From: Peribolospora baueri | Taxonomy: Eukaryota; Basidiomycota; Peribolosporomycetes; Peribolosporales; Peribolosporaceae | DNA: 64,000 bases | Assembly: GCA_029717555.1 (NCBI GenBank) | Contig: JAMDHS010000037.1 | Span: 124,001-188,000 of the forward strand | Direction of reading: 5' to 3' | In this document: one piece after another, positions 21,599-37,057 of the stretch | Layout: each line of letters opens with the position of its first letter | Numbering within the stretch: the first letter of the stretch is position 1 | Notes under the pieces: generated by a model | Told to the model about the DNA's origin: nothing | The model's input: only the letters and a program-made list of their open reading frames with translations | Databases searched by the model: none | Program-made: the position numbers and the translations under genes

Positions 21599-24359
21599 CT
21601 ACTCCGGATCGAAAGCCTTCCGGTCAACTGGCTGGACCGGTTCGAGCCACTTCAAACAGCCTCTCGAGCAGCCTTGCCAGAGGATAGGCACGCGCTGGCT
21701 GCCTTCATCCACGTCGTAGCCCAGCCACTCCTCCCAGTCCATGTCGTCGTCGCCGTCGCGGCCGCCGCTAGGCAGGATCGTCTTCGTTGCGGTGTCCTCT
21801 TCCGTTGCGGATAGCGTCGGGTCGAGCTCGTCTGCGGGACGAAGAGGCGGGCTGGAGCCAACGACATTACATCCGCCAATTGTCGTAACCCACTCGAGAC
21901 GCTCCTCGACCGGGTTGAGAAACATCGGCCGTTCCGGCGGAAGATGGTGAGGTGCTGGGCACACGTTGAACCACGGATTCTCCGCCGCATCCTCGCCTGA
22001 GCCAAGTGACCTCCGTCTCTTTCCAGTCAGAGCGGCATCGATTTCGTCTTCGCTGTCTCGCCCTGAAGACGAGGAATCCTCCGAGTCCCACCCACGCCTC
22101 CCCTCCCAGGCCCACCTGCCGCGACCGCTTCTGCTCGGATCGGTCCAGCTCTTCGTCGCCGACCGCGCTGCGGCACCGAGGCGTAGACTGAGAGCCTCGG
22201 AAACGCGCAGATCGCCGGCGTCCGTGATGTCCGCTAGCATTGGCCTCTCCATCGCCATCGCTGGGTCTACTGACGCGAAAGATCGCGTGATCGAATTCAT
22301 CGAGCTGATGCTCGATTTGGACGACCTTGCGCCGTGACCACGAGAGAACGCCGTCGCCGCTTTCAAAGGGTCGACCTCGGGAGCGAGAAGGCGGCGAGCG
22401 GCCAACTCTTCTAGGCTTGAGACGCCACCACGCCTGATCCGAAGCTTACTAAGCAGCCGCGGCGGGCAGTCCTCATCGTCAAAACCCTCGATCTCCGCGA
22501 ACTTGGATGCAGTGGACTTTGCCAACTCGGCTTGACGTTGCCGCCGAGAGAGAGGCTTGAGGAACGGGTTGGGGAAGAGAACGATGATGTCGAGCTTGAG
22601 ATCTTGAATCGACGAGGGAAGATAACGCTGCGCAGCAGATAGAATGATCTAAATGTTAGTTTCGACGCCGATGAACGGATTGAAGGGAAATTTGACGGTA
22701 CCAGATTGTTACAGGCAACGTTCAGCTCCTTCAAGTTGACCAGCTCAGAGATGGCAGATGGCAGCCGCTCTATCTGGTTGTGACCTAACAAAAAGCGCAC
22801 ACAGGCCGGAGGCGTCAGCAAGCTGTCAGTCACATCGATTTTCGCCATGACAAGCTGTCAGTCCGTAAAAGCGCCAATGCGAATGCAACACTCACGAAGG
22901 CTCAATGCCTTCAGACCCTTGACCTCGAACAGAGCGCTGGGCAAACATGTGAGCATATTCTTCCCCAAATACAGCTCGATCTTGCTCCTGTCCCGGACAC
23001 GCTCATCGTCTTCAGCCGCAGAGCTTGTTCTGGACAGTCCAGCCCTAGGCGCAGAGGTCGTTCGGGCCAAGATAGACCTGTTTGATGGCAGCGGCGCACC
23101 TGTCGTCCCAAAAACCGCGGTCGAGGATGCAGCTCGAGCAAACGGGCGCGAGCCGAAGGAAGCCACTTGTGAAGGCGCGAAGGAGACGGAAGGTCTGGAC
23201 GTCGCGGGTGCGGAGCCAGCGGCGTTCGTATCCTCAAAAGGGGCGGTGGAACTATGCGATCGGGCGAATGCCCTGGTTTTTGCAGGGAGAGTGCCCGCGC
23301 TCCCAGAAGCCGACGCCTGAGCAGATGCCGAAGACGAGGGTGCCATGGACCGAGAGGAGACGGGAGATTCGAAATGAGATAACGAGTGCTTTGGTGCAAT
23401 GGTCACTAGATTCGCGAGGTCGGATATGACCGGGGGGATGCGCCTGATTCCGCTCTCCCTGTCATTCAACGAAGGAGCTGGGAGGGTCAGCATATATGCG
23501 GCTAGAACGAAACGCATAAAAACAACGACTAAGTGCCTCCTCACTCGAGATGAAAAATGGTCTCGACGTTGTCAATAGCCTTGCTGACCAGTCCGAACCA
23601 ATCGACTTCTCCCGGTCTGGGCGATCGCCTCTTCTTCGGTTTGCGGACTCGGGGCGTCACGATCTTGGTACCAAACACATCACGGCCGTCGCCTCCCTCA
23701 TCCAAGTCCATTAGCGCCTTCGCCCCGCGCGCTCTGGACGCCCCTTTCAACTTTGTGCCAGATGTCAGTTCCAACGGCGCTCCGAGCATACTGCGCGAGG
23801 CTGGAGTCAGGAATGGCGGGCTGCCTGAGGGTGAGTCTAGGGGAGAGTTGAAAGGGCTCGTCGGAGGACTGTGCCGTCGTCTACGCTGAGGTGTCGGGGG
23901 GCCGTGAGATGGGGAGCTGGCGCTAGCCAGGGAGAGGCCTCGAGCGGGCGAGGAGAGGAAGCTCTTGTGGCTAGTGGACAACTCCGGCTGGAGAGCCCGC
24001 GCTCCCGCCTGGTCGCCCGACTTTTCCACGTCAACGTCCGAGCTCGCTTCCTGGTCTTCTCTCCAGAAACAAAGCCTTTCCTTGCGAAAGTCCTTCCGAA
24101 TCGTCTGTTGCAGGGAGGCCTGGGGCGGAGTGTTTGGCAACGCTCGTTTGCCGCCAGCCTGCTGAGGCTGGAGTGGACTGCGGGGTGGTAGCCTGCCATC
24201 GACGCCAGCACCGCGTTGCTTCTCGTGGTAAAGCGGCCGTAAAACCCGTTGACTGGCGGATAATGGGTCCACGAGAATGGAGGGCGAAGCGGTGGGGTCG
24301 TAGTCAAATGACGTGGGCGAAGAAGTGGGGAGAAAGGGAGGAGATGATGAAGGCGACAT
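21599..24359 (-). CDS. Leucine-rich-repeat protein with Ser/Pro-rich N-terminus
   Basis: Exons (minus): 24359-23545, 23458-22896, 22784-22702, 22648-21599; 836 aa. The first ~270 residues are Ser/Pro-rich and low-complexity, with a basic stretch RKPKKRRSPRPGE before VDWFGLVSKAIDNVETIFHL. Leucine-rich repeats follow across the introns: SGIRRIPPVISDLANLV, IELYLGKNMLTCLPSALFEV, LKALSLRHNQIERLPSAI, SELVNLKELNVACNNL, YLPSSIQDLKLDIIVLFPNP. The tail contains NPWFNVCPAPHH, NPVEERLEWVTTIGGCNV and ILWQGCSRGCLKWLE, a C-terminal module I associate with an uncharacterised fungal LRR family (S. pombe SPAC926.06c-like, from memory). An LRR block is split by a ~125-residue Ser/Ala-rich insert in exon 2. Start chosen at 24359; an in-frame Met at 24461 is possible. 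Head-to-head with IML1. Molecular function unknown; probable protein-interaction scaffold. Confidence 0.8.
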
Positions 24360-24707
24360 GGCGTGCGGCGGAGTCGTGTGCCGCCGTGTTCGCCGGCGAA
24401 TAGGACGAAAACCTGAGGGTGAGAAAAAATAGCCGAAAGCAGACCCGCCGGTGGATAACAACCGTACTCGAGCTGCTGTCGCCCCTTGGCGAGCGCTTGC
24501 TTCACCGTCGAAGCGTGGAGCAGAAGGGGGCGAAAATGGTGGTGAGAAAGAAGATGGACGACGGCCGGCTCGCCCGCGTCTCTTGACGCGATCGTGTCAG
24601 CCGAACAGCCGACGAGCCGAACGGCCGGCGCTCACGTCCGGCAACTCTTATCATCGGCTACTCGCTCGTAACCACCAACCTGGCTGTCCACGGCCCAACT
24701 GTCCGAC
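24360..24707. promoter_or_regulatory. 348-bp bidirectional promoter, LRR gene / IML1
   Basis: The start codons of the minus-strand LRR gene and the plus-strand IML1 gene are separated by only this segment, so both promoters must lie here (inferred). No TATA box is evident. Short GC-rich imperfect repeats around gccgaacggccg occur near 24600-24630. Confidence 0.6.
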
Positions 24708-27700
24708 ATGGCCCATCGTCCGCCGGCCGTGACGGGCTCGCGGCATTCGTCCGCTTCGCGCGCCTCTTCCCACCGCAACGCCCCGCCCTCGTCACCCATC
24801 CGCCCCTCCTTGCCTCGCACCACGACGCTATGGACGCACGACCCGTCCTTCTCTACCTCCGATGTCGTCGTCAACCCCGACAGCCTTCCAGAAGGATGCG
24901 TCCCCGGGTCGCTCATTCAAATCATAGATGCCGCACACGGATTGCCCACCGCGCTTGGAGGGCCGAGGGACAAGGAGGCAAAGAAAGCACAGAGGAGGAG
25001 CTTGGTCGTCAAGGTGCCGCAGAGGGGGAAGGACAAGGAGGTCCTTGCCAAGCAGCCCCAGATCCACATCAGCATCTCCAAGACCATGGCGGCGCCTTTT
25101 GGACTGAGCAACCGCTCAGAAGTATACTTGACAAAGGTGGGCGGTTGCCCTCGAGCCGATCGGACGTCGGCCCTTTCGCTGAAGTTCTCCCTCTTCCCAT
25201 CACTGGCTGTTCCTTCGACATCGCTTCTAGGTCTCCCGCCGAAATATGGCCATTTCGCACGTTGAGATCCATTTCCGGGACCAATACATTGGCCGTTCGG
25301 ATATGTGGCGCATGTCCATGTCCCTTGAGGATACCTGCGTCTATGTCGGTCAAAAGGTCGTGTTTGCTGGCTGCGTGCGCGCTACCATTAAGGCTATCTA
25401 CATCAATGCAAAGAGGGTAAGCTGCCGCCTATTCTCTAGTGCGCTACCCGACTCACGCAATGCGGTGCCTGCCATGGATGCGCATACCATGAATGATATC
25501 CTTGGCTCACGCTCCCCACCTCTACTTCTCTTGATCAGGTCTCGTCCGGTTACATGACGTCCTCTACAAGGACCATCTTCCGCTCCGAGTCGGCCAAATA
25601 CTACATCTTTATCCAACTTTCTCGGGAGATGTGGGAGTTTGACGAGGACGGAGAGCTGTACTACGAAAAGGCCGTTCAAGGTTTCCTCCCGGACCTCCTG
25701 CATCGCTGGCGGATGATAGGCACCAACCACGTTGTAACGGTCGTCCTGTTCGCAAGGGTGTTATACTACCAGAGCGAGGCAGAATGGATCAAGAGCCTCA
25801 AGGGGGGCCAAAGTATGGCACTGAGACAGGCCAAGGATGGAAGCTACTACAAGGACTTCTTCAAGGTCATCGTCGATCTCGAGACCAGCACCGATTGGGG
25901 AAAGGCGTTGACGTCGCTCAAGGAAGAGTTTTTTCGGTTCCAGCATGACGTCCTCCTCATTCCCACTTCTGCTTCACCCGCTCCCGCGGCTCCTAGCCTG
26001 AATTCAAAGGCTGCAGGTGCCATTACAACGTCAACGTCCGGATCGGTTCGGTTGGCCGGTCATCTCTCTTTCTCCTTTGAAGGATCCATCCTCGAGGCCA
26101 TCAACCTGGCTCTCAATCCATTTGATGAGCACTACATTGACCGCGATCTTCTTCGAACTGGCCTCAGCATGCTCGTCGTCACCGCTGGCACGGGGCATTT
26201 CGAGGTGGATAAAAAGCTCTTGCGGCTCACGACCGAAAGGATGATCGATAATGGCATTGGACTAGACGTCGTTTGTTTGACAAAGATGCCCCTTCATAGT
26301 GTGCCTCGTGAGTGGTCTCATTTCTTGGTCAACTGGAGACGTGTTGCTTCTCAACCATCTCCATCTTTCAGCGTCTGTCGCTGACATTGCCCTCCCTTCA
26401 GTCTTTCACTTTCGTTCTCATGTACCGGAGCTCCAGAGCACGGAAGCTACCGTGGCGGCAAAGTCGACGATCAGAGTATCTGCGTTGAATGCTGGCGCCA
26501 TCAGCACAGCTTCCGGAGCCGTGGCCTCAGGGACCCGGCTACCACCCGATCTCCACCTCGCTTCCCAACGACTGTCGCCCGGTACTCCAGACCCTCTGTA
26601 CTTCGATGCTCCGAGAGAGACGCAGGAGGAGTCTGCGTTCTATTCGGTTCCTTACTGGGTCGACTGCTCCTTCTACAACCTCCAGCAAGACAAGCCTTTC
26701 CGTGAGGATCGTTTCGTGCCACGATGCAAGATGCACGAGGTGCAAATGAGGGGCATCATGGAACATGAGATCTCGAGCATCACCATTCCTTTTCTCGATC
26801 CGTCGCTGAGCAAACCTAGCGCAAAGGCCCTTTCCGCCGCACAGGGTGCGAGCGGTGTGGACGCCTTGGGCTCCACCGGTCAGGCGGAGCTGAGTCAAAG
26901 GGAGCAGCGGAGGCTCGCCAGGGCGAGGTTTGACTTGGATACCTTTGCTCGTCGTGCACCAGCTTCTCAACAGCCGTCTTGTGATCGACTCGACGGGCCT
27001 CTCACCAGGTTGCATGGTTCGCCGCGAGGTGTGCTCAGGCCAACAGGTGTGTTATCCACGTCGCTGCGGGCGAGCCAGCGCCGGCTTGAAGATGACGGGC
27101 GGCGACCTCCAAACGCGGTATCGCGAATGGATAGCGACGTTACGAGCTTGTTTGCGCCGGGAGCCTCCTCTGACACGCCGCGTGCCTCGCCGAGTACGAC
27201 CATGACGACGGACAGTCCGTCCGTGAAGAGCTCAAAGGGCGGCACGTCTTCGACGAGGAGGAACTCTGTCGCGACCGACGTCGACGCGTTAGAGTCCACG
27301 GCGGAAGACTCCACAGTGGAGGACTCGAGGGAAGAGGCGACGGGGAATGGAGAAGGAGGGTCAGGCAGCGTCACGGAGAAGGATTCATTGGCCTCTCGAC
27401 CCATGTCGCCGGACAGATCGACGGCGACCAGCGTGCGAAGTTTGTCGCCAATGGTCCCTCGATTCCGGCCGCTAGAACCATTGGGCAAGTCGAAAGCGTC
27501 TTTGGGCACCTTCAGCTCAACTTCCATCTCCTCGATGTCGCACGCACATTCCACGGGGGGTACCGATTACAGTTCTGATGGTGGTGAGACCACCACGTCC
27601 GCACACACTACTGCGGCGTCAGTTGCCGGAATTGGAGGCACACTTCAACCGCACAAGACCCTCGGATCGAGATTGGGTGCCTCCTGGCTCTGGACTTCCA

Positions 27701-30539
27701 TCGTAGGAGATCGATCTGGGAAGGGGCAGGAGGAAAAGAGCGCTGCGGCCGCCTTGCAGAAGATGGATTCGAGCACGTCCTTGGGCAAGAGGAAAGTTGG
27801 CGGTGTGGCCACGCCCCCAAGGGCGAGCGTGCCTCTGCCAAAGGAGACTTCCGCGGAGCCCTCCAAGTCGTCCGGCGCTGAGGAAACCGCAAGCCAGATC
27901 AGAGCCAAGGCAGATACTCGTCCGTCTCCTCCAAAACCCATTTCGATTCAAACAGACGCCGGTGGCCGAGGGCGTTCTGACTCTGCTTACCGAAACAGGG
28001 CGGCTGGAAGTTTTGAGGATGAAGCGAAGCAGGAGACGGGCAAGTCGCCGGTGCAGAGGCAGCAGAAGGTCAACAAGCAAATGCTTATCAACCCATCTAA
28101 TCCGAGCAAAAATTTGGCGCCGCTTAACCCAAGTCAGACGCGGCGCTGGCAACACCTCTTCCCAAGACCAGTGAATCGTCACACCGTCAAGTGGAAGAGC
28201 ATGTGCACACCAGCTTGCCTGCCTCTTACTACAGATTACTTCCCTTCACCGGACGAGCTTCGCAAGTTGTGGCAGGAGTATCCTTTCACAGTCACCATCT
28301 CGTCCGACACGACGAGTGTCTTACTCAAGCCGCCGGACGGTAAGACGCCGAGGGCAAAGGCCTTCATGCGGGAGATGGTCTCGCAGCGTCTCGCACAGGG
28401 CTTCCAGTTCATTGTCTCTCCGGAGGGACTCGTCCACCTCTCTGAGGATGCGCGCAAGACGACCTTCGCCACTGGTGCGCAGGCTCTCGAGGAAGGTAAA
28501 CTGGCTGCCTTGCGTCCCGCCTCAGAAACGCTCAATTCGGAAAGCCGCGTCGTGGGCGTGCCGATCTACCTCAGCATGAGCAATCACATTCACCGCCTCT
28601 CTTATGATCCCGTCGCCCAGACTGTGGAGGTGAAGCGATACGTTCGCCGGATCGGCTATTCTACTGAACCGGTCGACTATTCTTGCATGATTTGGTCTCG
28701 GCATGCCCCCGGCTATCACCCCGTCCAGACGCGCTTTTCGTACCCCAATGTCGGCGCTTACAACTGGAATTATCTCGACTCGCTCATCTCCGGCTTCGAG
28801 GAGGAGCTGACGGATTCGCTGCGGTACTGGCGTACGCGGTTCATCCTCATACCGTCCGAGGTACCGCCAAACCCCATGAAAGCTCCCACGGGCGAGCCTC
28901 TGAGCGACGAAGAGATTCGGCTCTTGGGAACCGACAAGCTGGCAGAGCTGTTTGCAAAGGCTCGTTGGCTTAGGCCAGGGGAGAGGCCAGAGCGCTTTGG
29001 TCCGCCGCGTTTCTTCAACACGTCATTGGACCCTTCGACCTGCCTCGGGGACGAGAACCTTATTAAGAGCATGGCGGAGGCCAAGAACTATGTTCCCGCC
29101 GGCGCGCCTAACAAAGTGTTGAAGGGCTCGACGCTGGCGCAAATTGCGAAGGAGATGAGATCGGAGAGGACAGGCGTCAGGATCAACGACAGGCTGTGGC
29201 ATCGGATCCTGTACGCTGACACGTTCATTGGCTTTGACTTCGTCACTTGGCTCTGTCGGACGTACCGCGACGTCAGGACGAGAGAGGACGCGGTGGAGTG
29301 GGGCATCAAGCTTCAGAAAGACGGTCTTTTCGAGCACGTCAACAAGGTGCACGGCTTTCTCGACGGCCACTACTTTTACCGGCTCAAGGGAGAGTACGCG
29401 CTTCCTCGAGCCAGCAAGAGCTGGTTCGGCAGCACGAAAAAAGGTTCGGATGCCGCGAAAGGCTCCGATGCCACGAGCGACTCGTCTGACGCCGAAGACG
29501 ATGCCGGCCGCGCAGACATGTCTGACGCAGTGGCGCTGGATGGGGATAAGGTACAGGGCAAGTCAGACGCAAAGGCGGGTGGGGCAGAAACTCGCCGCAG
29601 TGGGGCTAAGAGCAAACCAGTCCGAAAAGCCAAGCTGGAGATGAGCAAGTCCATCATTATCGACGTCGACCCGGCGCGGAAGAGCGACCGGGCGGAAATC
29701 GCCTTCCTCCACCACGATTTGGCTCATAATCCTGCCAACAGCTTGAGCTTCCAAATCCACTGGCTGGGCACGACAACGAGGTTTATCGAGGACATGCTTC
29801 AAGGTTGGAGTCGGACTATCGAGAAGTACGGCTTAAGGCTCGTCGAGGCGCCCGTGGAACAGGTCAAGGACATTCCGAAGCATAACCCTTTCCAGTCAAC
29901 AATCCCCATCCCCTTGGCCTTCCCTCCACCGCCGGAGAGCGAGTACGAGTCGCGCCTGCCGGAAAAGGTACAGGCGAAAGAGTATCTCGAATACGCACTC
30001 TTGCGCAAATTCAATTTTGTCCTGGACTCGGAGGCGGCGGACAGATTCCCAAAAAACGTGCAGATCGTGTATTCTTCCCGACGTGGTGAGCCATCGTCTC
30101 CCATTTGATTTCTTGATGGCTGCCCCAGTGCCATCGCGACCGCATATTGATATATATTGACCCTTGTTCGCCTTCGGCAGAACACTTTGACCACACCCAA
30201 TTTATTCATCGCTCTGGCGTCGCCTTCGTCCAGGTGATCGGCGGCTCGGAAGGCTTCATCTGGTTGCCTAACCGTCTTTTCACCTCACGTCATTGGCGGG
30301 GCGCACCGGACCCCGACGCGCTGCGGAAGGAGCTCGAGGCCTTTTGTTCGAACAAAGAGGCTCTGGAGAGGTTCTGGAAGGAGACCATTGACGCGCTCCC
30401 CACGCCGCTGAGCACGCCCTCTCTTCCCGCCTCCTCTTCCGGATCAGCGACGACGCCCGCAGCGGCCCTCGCCGTCGATTCGCCGGACGTCTCGAACGGC
30501 GGCGCGGGAAGGCAGGCCGATGTGAATGCCATCGCCTAG
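24708..30539 (+). CDS. IML1: IML1, GATOR1/SEACIT GAP subunit (DEPDC5 orthologue)
   Basis: Catalytic subunit of the SEACIT/GATOR1 complex, the GTPase-activating complex that inhibits TORC1 at the vacuole when amino acids are scarce. Exons: 24708-25136, 25231-25416, 25539-26307, 26402-30085, 30181-30539; 1,808 aa (yeast Iml1 is about 1,580). The N-terminal region has [33 protein letters not shown] and [19 protein letters not shown]. It then passes into the fungal Iml1 domain with [33 protein letters not shown] and [19 protein letters not shown] long Ser/Thr-rich disordered insert (about residues 600-980) precedes [23 protein letters not shown] domain lies at about 1389-1458 ([20 protein letters not shown] to [11 protein letters not shown]), and a C-terminal domain ends in [20 protein letters not shown]. 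Unusually intron-poor relative to POL3 and VMA2. The product should act near the vacuole, together with V-ATPase-dependent signalling. Confidence 0.95.
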
Positions 30540-31145
30540 ATTACGGACGACGTTTCGACGCATGCATGCAATGCGACTCTGGCCAACTTTAGTTGTGTTA
30601 TTGTGCCTTATTCCCCCAAACTTGCTTTCTTAGGTTCGATCTCCCCGTTCCTGCAACTCTCCTTCGTTGTACGTTAGGTAGGCCGGTCGGGCGACACTCG
30701 GACGGTCGGTCGGTCGATGATAGGCGTCCGACCTTAGTTTTTTGCTAGTACCAGCGAAGCGCTCTACAGCGAGTCTTTCGCGGTCCCAGGTCAACCGCCT
30801 CGCGACAGCCCTTTGGAGCACGACTACGGGCGGACGCGTCTAAAACCGAGCATGCGTTGCAATCGAAGCCAATAGTCGTACAAGAATGTGCAGAAAGAGG
30901 AAGAGTCGAACGTCCGGCCTGAGAAACAGAACGCGGTCTCCCCTGTCCGTTAAGAATTCCGCGTCCTTCCCTTCCCCGTCCCTTTTCCCTTAAATTTTTT
31001 GTTGGAGGTTGAGGAGACGAGTGGCCGGAAGAAACGACATCGGAAGCATGGAAAGCGCGGCTCGACGACAGGGATGAAAGAAGCAGAAAAAAAAGGAAGA
31101 AAGGGAGGAATACCAAGCAAGCTGACCCGATGCAATCTAACAGCA
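30540..31145. other. Convergent spacer IML1 / NAD+ carrier
   Basis: 606 bp between converging stop codons. It contains purine- and A-rich stretches (for example near 31086-31110) but no supportable gene. A B-box-like ggttcgatctcc near 30632 lacks a matching T-stem and A box, so I do not call a tRNA. Confidence 0.5.
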
Positions 31146-33445
31146 TCATTCCCGATGTACGTCTTCCGAAGCGTACACTCCCAGCCGCATCAACTCGTCA
31201 TACAGGCTACCATCGCCATTGTCGCCGTTGACTGTTCTTGTGTGCATCCGATTTTGATCTGGGCTGGAGTTTGGATTCGGGTATTGGGTAGAGGAAGACG
31301 AATTCTGAGTCGAAAACGAGGACTTCGGTATTCGTCCGTCGTCGGTGCTCGAGTGGTCTCGTGGGGGAGATAGAGACAGGCGAGACATGAGGATCTCGTA
31401 GCTGAAGTGGAGCAGAGGAAAAAGGCAGGTATACGTCAGGCGGCCGTTGGCATAAAGGGAAATACGAAGAGCACGCATAAGCTTGCTCCTAAGGAGAGAG
31501 CGCAAACAGTAACGGAGGCTCACGTCAAAATGGTTATAGCCGAGCTCGGCACAGTCCTCAAAAGGTTGACGCCCATGCCCTTATAGAAGCCCGTCAGGCC
31601 TTCCTCAGCGAGAATCTTCTTTCCTGTGGCAAGGACACCTCGATACCTGCGCGTAGCTGCGAATGCTGTCATATTCGCACTGTCAGCGGGAGGCCGACCG
31701 GGAATGATGGTGTCTACGGCGCCTTTGGCCTTCTCAGCGACGGCATGGAGCGGGCTAGACGTGCCCATAGGCCCCGTGAGCGGTTGAACAGGTCGTGGTG
31801 GCGGTGGAGACGGGGCATGATGACTTCGTTGGATTTGAAGTCTTGTGCGAAGTACCTCGTGCGGGTACGTCGTTACTGAGGCGATCATCTTTGCAAGGGA
31901 GGAACAGACCAGAATGTACGATGGCGGGAGGTCGGTTCGGTCTGGAGGGGTGTATCGATCTGGTGTGGCGTGCAGAATAGTAAAACCGGTAAGTGGCCCT
32001 TTGCCTTGTGCGAATAGGAAGACTTTTGTCTCCGCGCGCCTGGAATAAACAGCGAAGATATCACACTTACGGGCCCAAGATTTAAACTGCTCGTACAACG
32101 GGAACTGCACAGCAACATGACTGACGCCGAGCAAGCTGGGCAGCAATCCTCGGTAAAAACCTCGTACGCCTTCTGCTCGGTAGATGGTCCGGAAGGCATC
32201 GAGAGTGTGTTTGTATCGTTCTCCTTTTCCTGTTGCTGATTGGATCTGGAGGGAGAGATAAGAATGAGTAGACCGAAGAGGCTGCAAAGGCGGTAACACG
32301 ACGAGTCTCACCATAAATCGAGTTTTGACAACCCAGAGCGGGTTGGTGACGATCGTGCCCGTCGCACCCGCTGACATGGCCGCGATGATGTGATTGAGCC
32401 ACTCTGGAGAAGACTGCGAGTAGCCTGAAACAATCAAGAGAGTGGAGGCCAATGAAATGCACAGAATTATCGGTAAGCCAGAAGGGAAAAGAGTCAGCAA
32501 AGCGATAGTGACTCTCCACGCGCTCCTTCCCTCCCAATATCGCAGCCCAAAACGATCAGAGTCTGGTTATCATTGATCCTCATCCGAGGGAAGAGCAATA
32601 TCGCTCCGATAGCGAAGGATAGCTCTATGCGACCCGCTCAGAGGGTGGTGAATGGCTAGTCGTCAAATCGTTCATCCCTCCCCCACTTGACCAGGACCCG
32701 CGCCTCGACTCCATCCATTCGAATAGAGACGAGTTGCTCTTCCGTCTCTACGGCCAAGCTTCCGTCCATCTTCTTTTCTCCCAATGCAGTACCACCCCAC
32801 TCAATCGAGTCGACAAACTATAAAGAAGTAGACGAACTCACCATCCCTGCTCAGAACAACCTTGATGTCGTCGTACACGGTGAAGTAGATGGCCCACGTG
32901 GGAAGGTAGCCGAAGATCGTCGGACCGAGGCCTCGGTAGAAGCCTCGGAAGCCATCGTCAATGTAGATTCGTCGCAGAGTCCCTGAAGAGGGGACAGGGT
33001 TGGGGGGGGGGGGAGCGGCGATGCACGAGCAGTGAGCGTCAATCTGCCGTCACTCGAGACATCTATCCATCGGACCAGATCTCTCCTAATAATCTTCAGC
33101 TCGCGACTTGCGCGATTCGAATCTTTTGGCAAACTTTCGCGTTCCAAAGGACCGCACCGCAAACGTCCACTCACCCATCAATCCATGATAAGCCCTCTTC
33201 TTCGCCGCCTCCGCAATGCTGCCCTGCGCCTGAAGTTTGGTCTTAACGACATCCAGCGGACAGGTGACAATACTGCTGACCAGGCCGGCACCTGCTCCAG
33301 AAAGAGCTGACGGAGAGAGTCCAAGAAAGATAGCCGCCGTGGGTAGTGGGGAGTTTGAGTTGTAGCGATCGGCACGCGAGTTGGAGTTGGACACCGAGTG
33401 AGAAACAGAGGATGTGGATGGACCCGCCGAGCCCGAAGCGGGCAT
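31146..33445 (-). CDS. YIA6: Mitochondrial NAD+ carrier (YIA6/NDT1 type)
   Basis: Inner-membrane carrier of the SLC25 family importing NAD+ into mitochondria. Exons (minus): 33445-33175, 32982-32842, 32424-32312, 32245-32071, 31941-31524, 31401-31146; 457 aa. Three carrier repeats are visible with signature motifs PLDVVKTKLQAQG, NPLWVVKTRFM and YPHEVLRTRLQIQ. RGLGPTIFGYLPTWAIYFTV, GLLPSLLGVSHVAVQFPLYE and SLAKMIASVTTYPHEVL strongly recall yeast Yia6/Yea6. Non-family additions are a Ser-rich N-terminal leader, a ~60-residue Pro/Ser-rich insert after the third motif, and a Ser/Asn-rich C-terminal tail of about 85 residues. Intron 2 is 417 nt, long for this window; the others are 66-192 nt. The exon 5 acceptor (ctccag, exon from 31941) is the best of two candidates. 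A closely related pyrimidine nucleotide or folate carrier is the main alternative. Confidence 0.85.
33002..33013. repeat. 12-nt G tract in carrier intron 1
   Basis: Run of 12 G on the plus strand (C on the coding strand) close to the intron acceptor, acting as an extreme polypyrimidine stretch. Confidence 0.9.
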
Positions 33446-34347
33446 CGTGTGATTAAGGATAGTCTCGGAGGAGAAGGGGGGGCTGAGAGCGAAGCGAGGC
33501 AGGGCGAGGCGAGGAGTGGGTTAAAGAAGGCAGGGGGCCGAAGAGGGCGGCGATAAGAAGGCGGCTACCTTCCTGTTCAGCAGCGGCCGGTGGAAGGAGA
33601 AGGGAGCGCGCTGAGCGAGTGTTAATCTAACCGACTATAGCAAGAATGCGGTCGCTGTAAGTGGTCAGTCGGCGTGAATAGCGTGAATGTCGGAGTCACT
33701 GAGAGCGAAGGTGAGGATGGGGAAGCCGATGCCCTGGTCGTCCCGATCGGTGCCGCGCGGGCCGGCTCGATCCGGTCGGACTGGTGATTCTCCAGCGGCG
33801 GCCGACCAAGGCGACGCGAAGACGGGAGGCAAGGCTGCCCACGAGGAACCAAGGAAAAGACGTGAAGAACAAGCGGCGGCGAGACCGGGATGGGGTCGTG
33901 GGGGAAGCGAGGAGGAGGATGAGAAGGAAAAAGGTCAGCAGGAAATGGGAGGAAAGGAATCGAACGGGTCGTGCGAGGAGGGACTAGCACGTCATTATCG
34001 CCGGCCAGCGCCGCATACCGCCGGCAATGGGTTGAGGAGGCACGTGGTCAGCGATCACAGCGGGCGCCGCAGCAACGCAATGTTCCCACGCCTGCCGTTG
34101 GGCGCCCCTAAGCTTCGCCGCGTTCGCCGATCACGGCGGTCAGCGGCGGAGGCGGAAGATAGAGGGCGGGATAGCCATCAATCATCTATCTCATCTCATC
34201 TCCTCATCCCCTCATCTGCTCCTCGTCTCCACAAGCCGTTAGTTACCTCGTCATTTTTCCTGATCATTTCCAGCGAGCGACCGACTGCCTCGTCGACGAC
34301 CCTACCCTCCGTTTTACCCTGCACTTGGAAGACGAGCATCACTCGCC
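33446..34347. promoter_or_regulatory. Divergent promoter region NAD+ carrier / VMA2
   Basis: 902 bp between divergent start codons. A 230-codon open frame on the plus strand (33687-34379) is basic, low-complexity and overlaps the VMA2 start, so it is not called. CT-rich sequence at 34190-34270 looks like the VMA2 5' UTR. Imperfect repeats of cgccg lie around 33990-34150. Confidence 0.5.

Positions 34348-37057
<2,710 letters not shown>

Noticed and set aside
30620-30700. tRNA-like B box (ggttcgatctcc)
   Set aside because: No pairing T-stem, no A box at the right distance and no acceptor stem.
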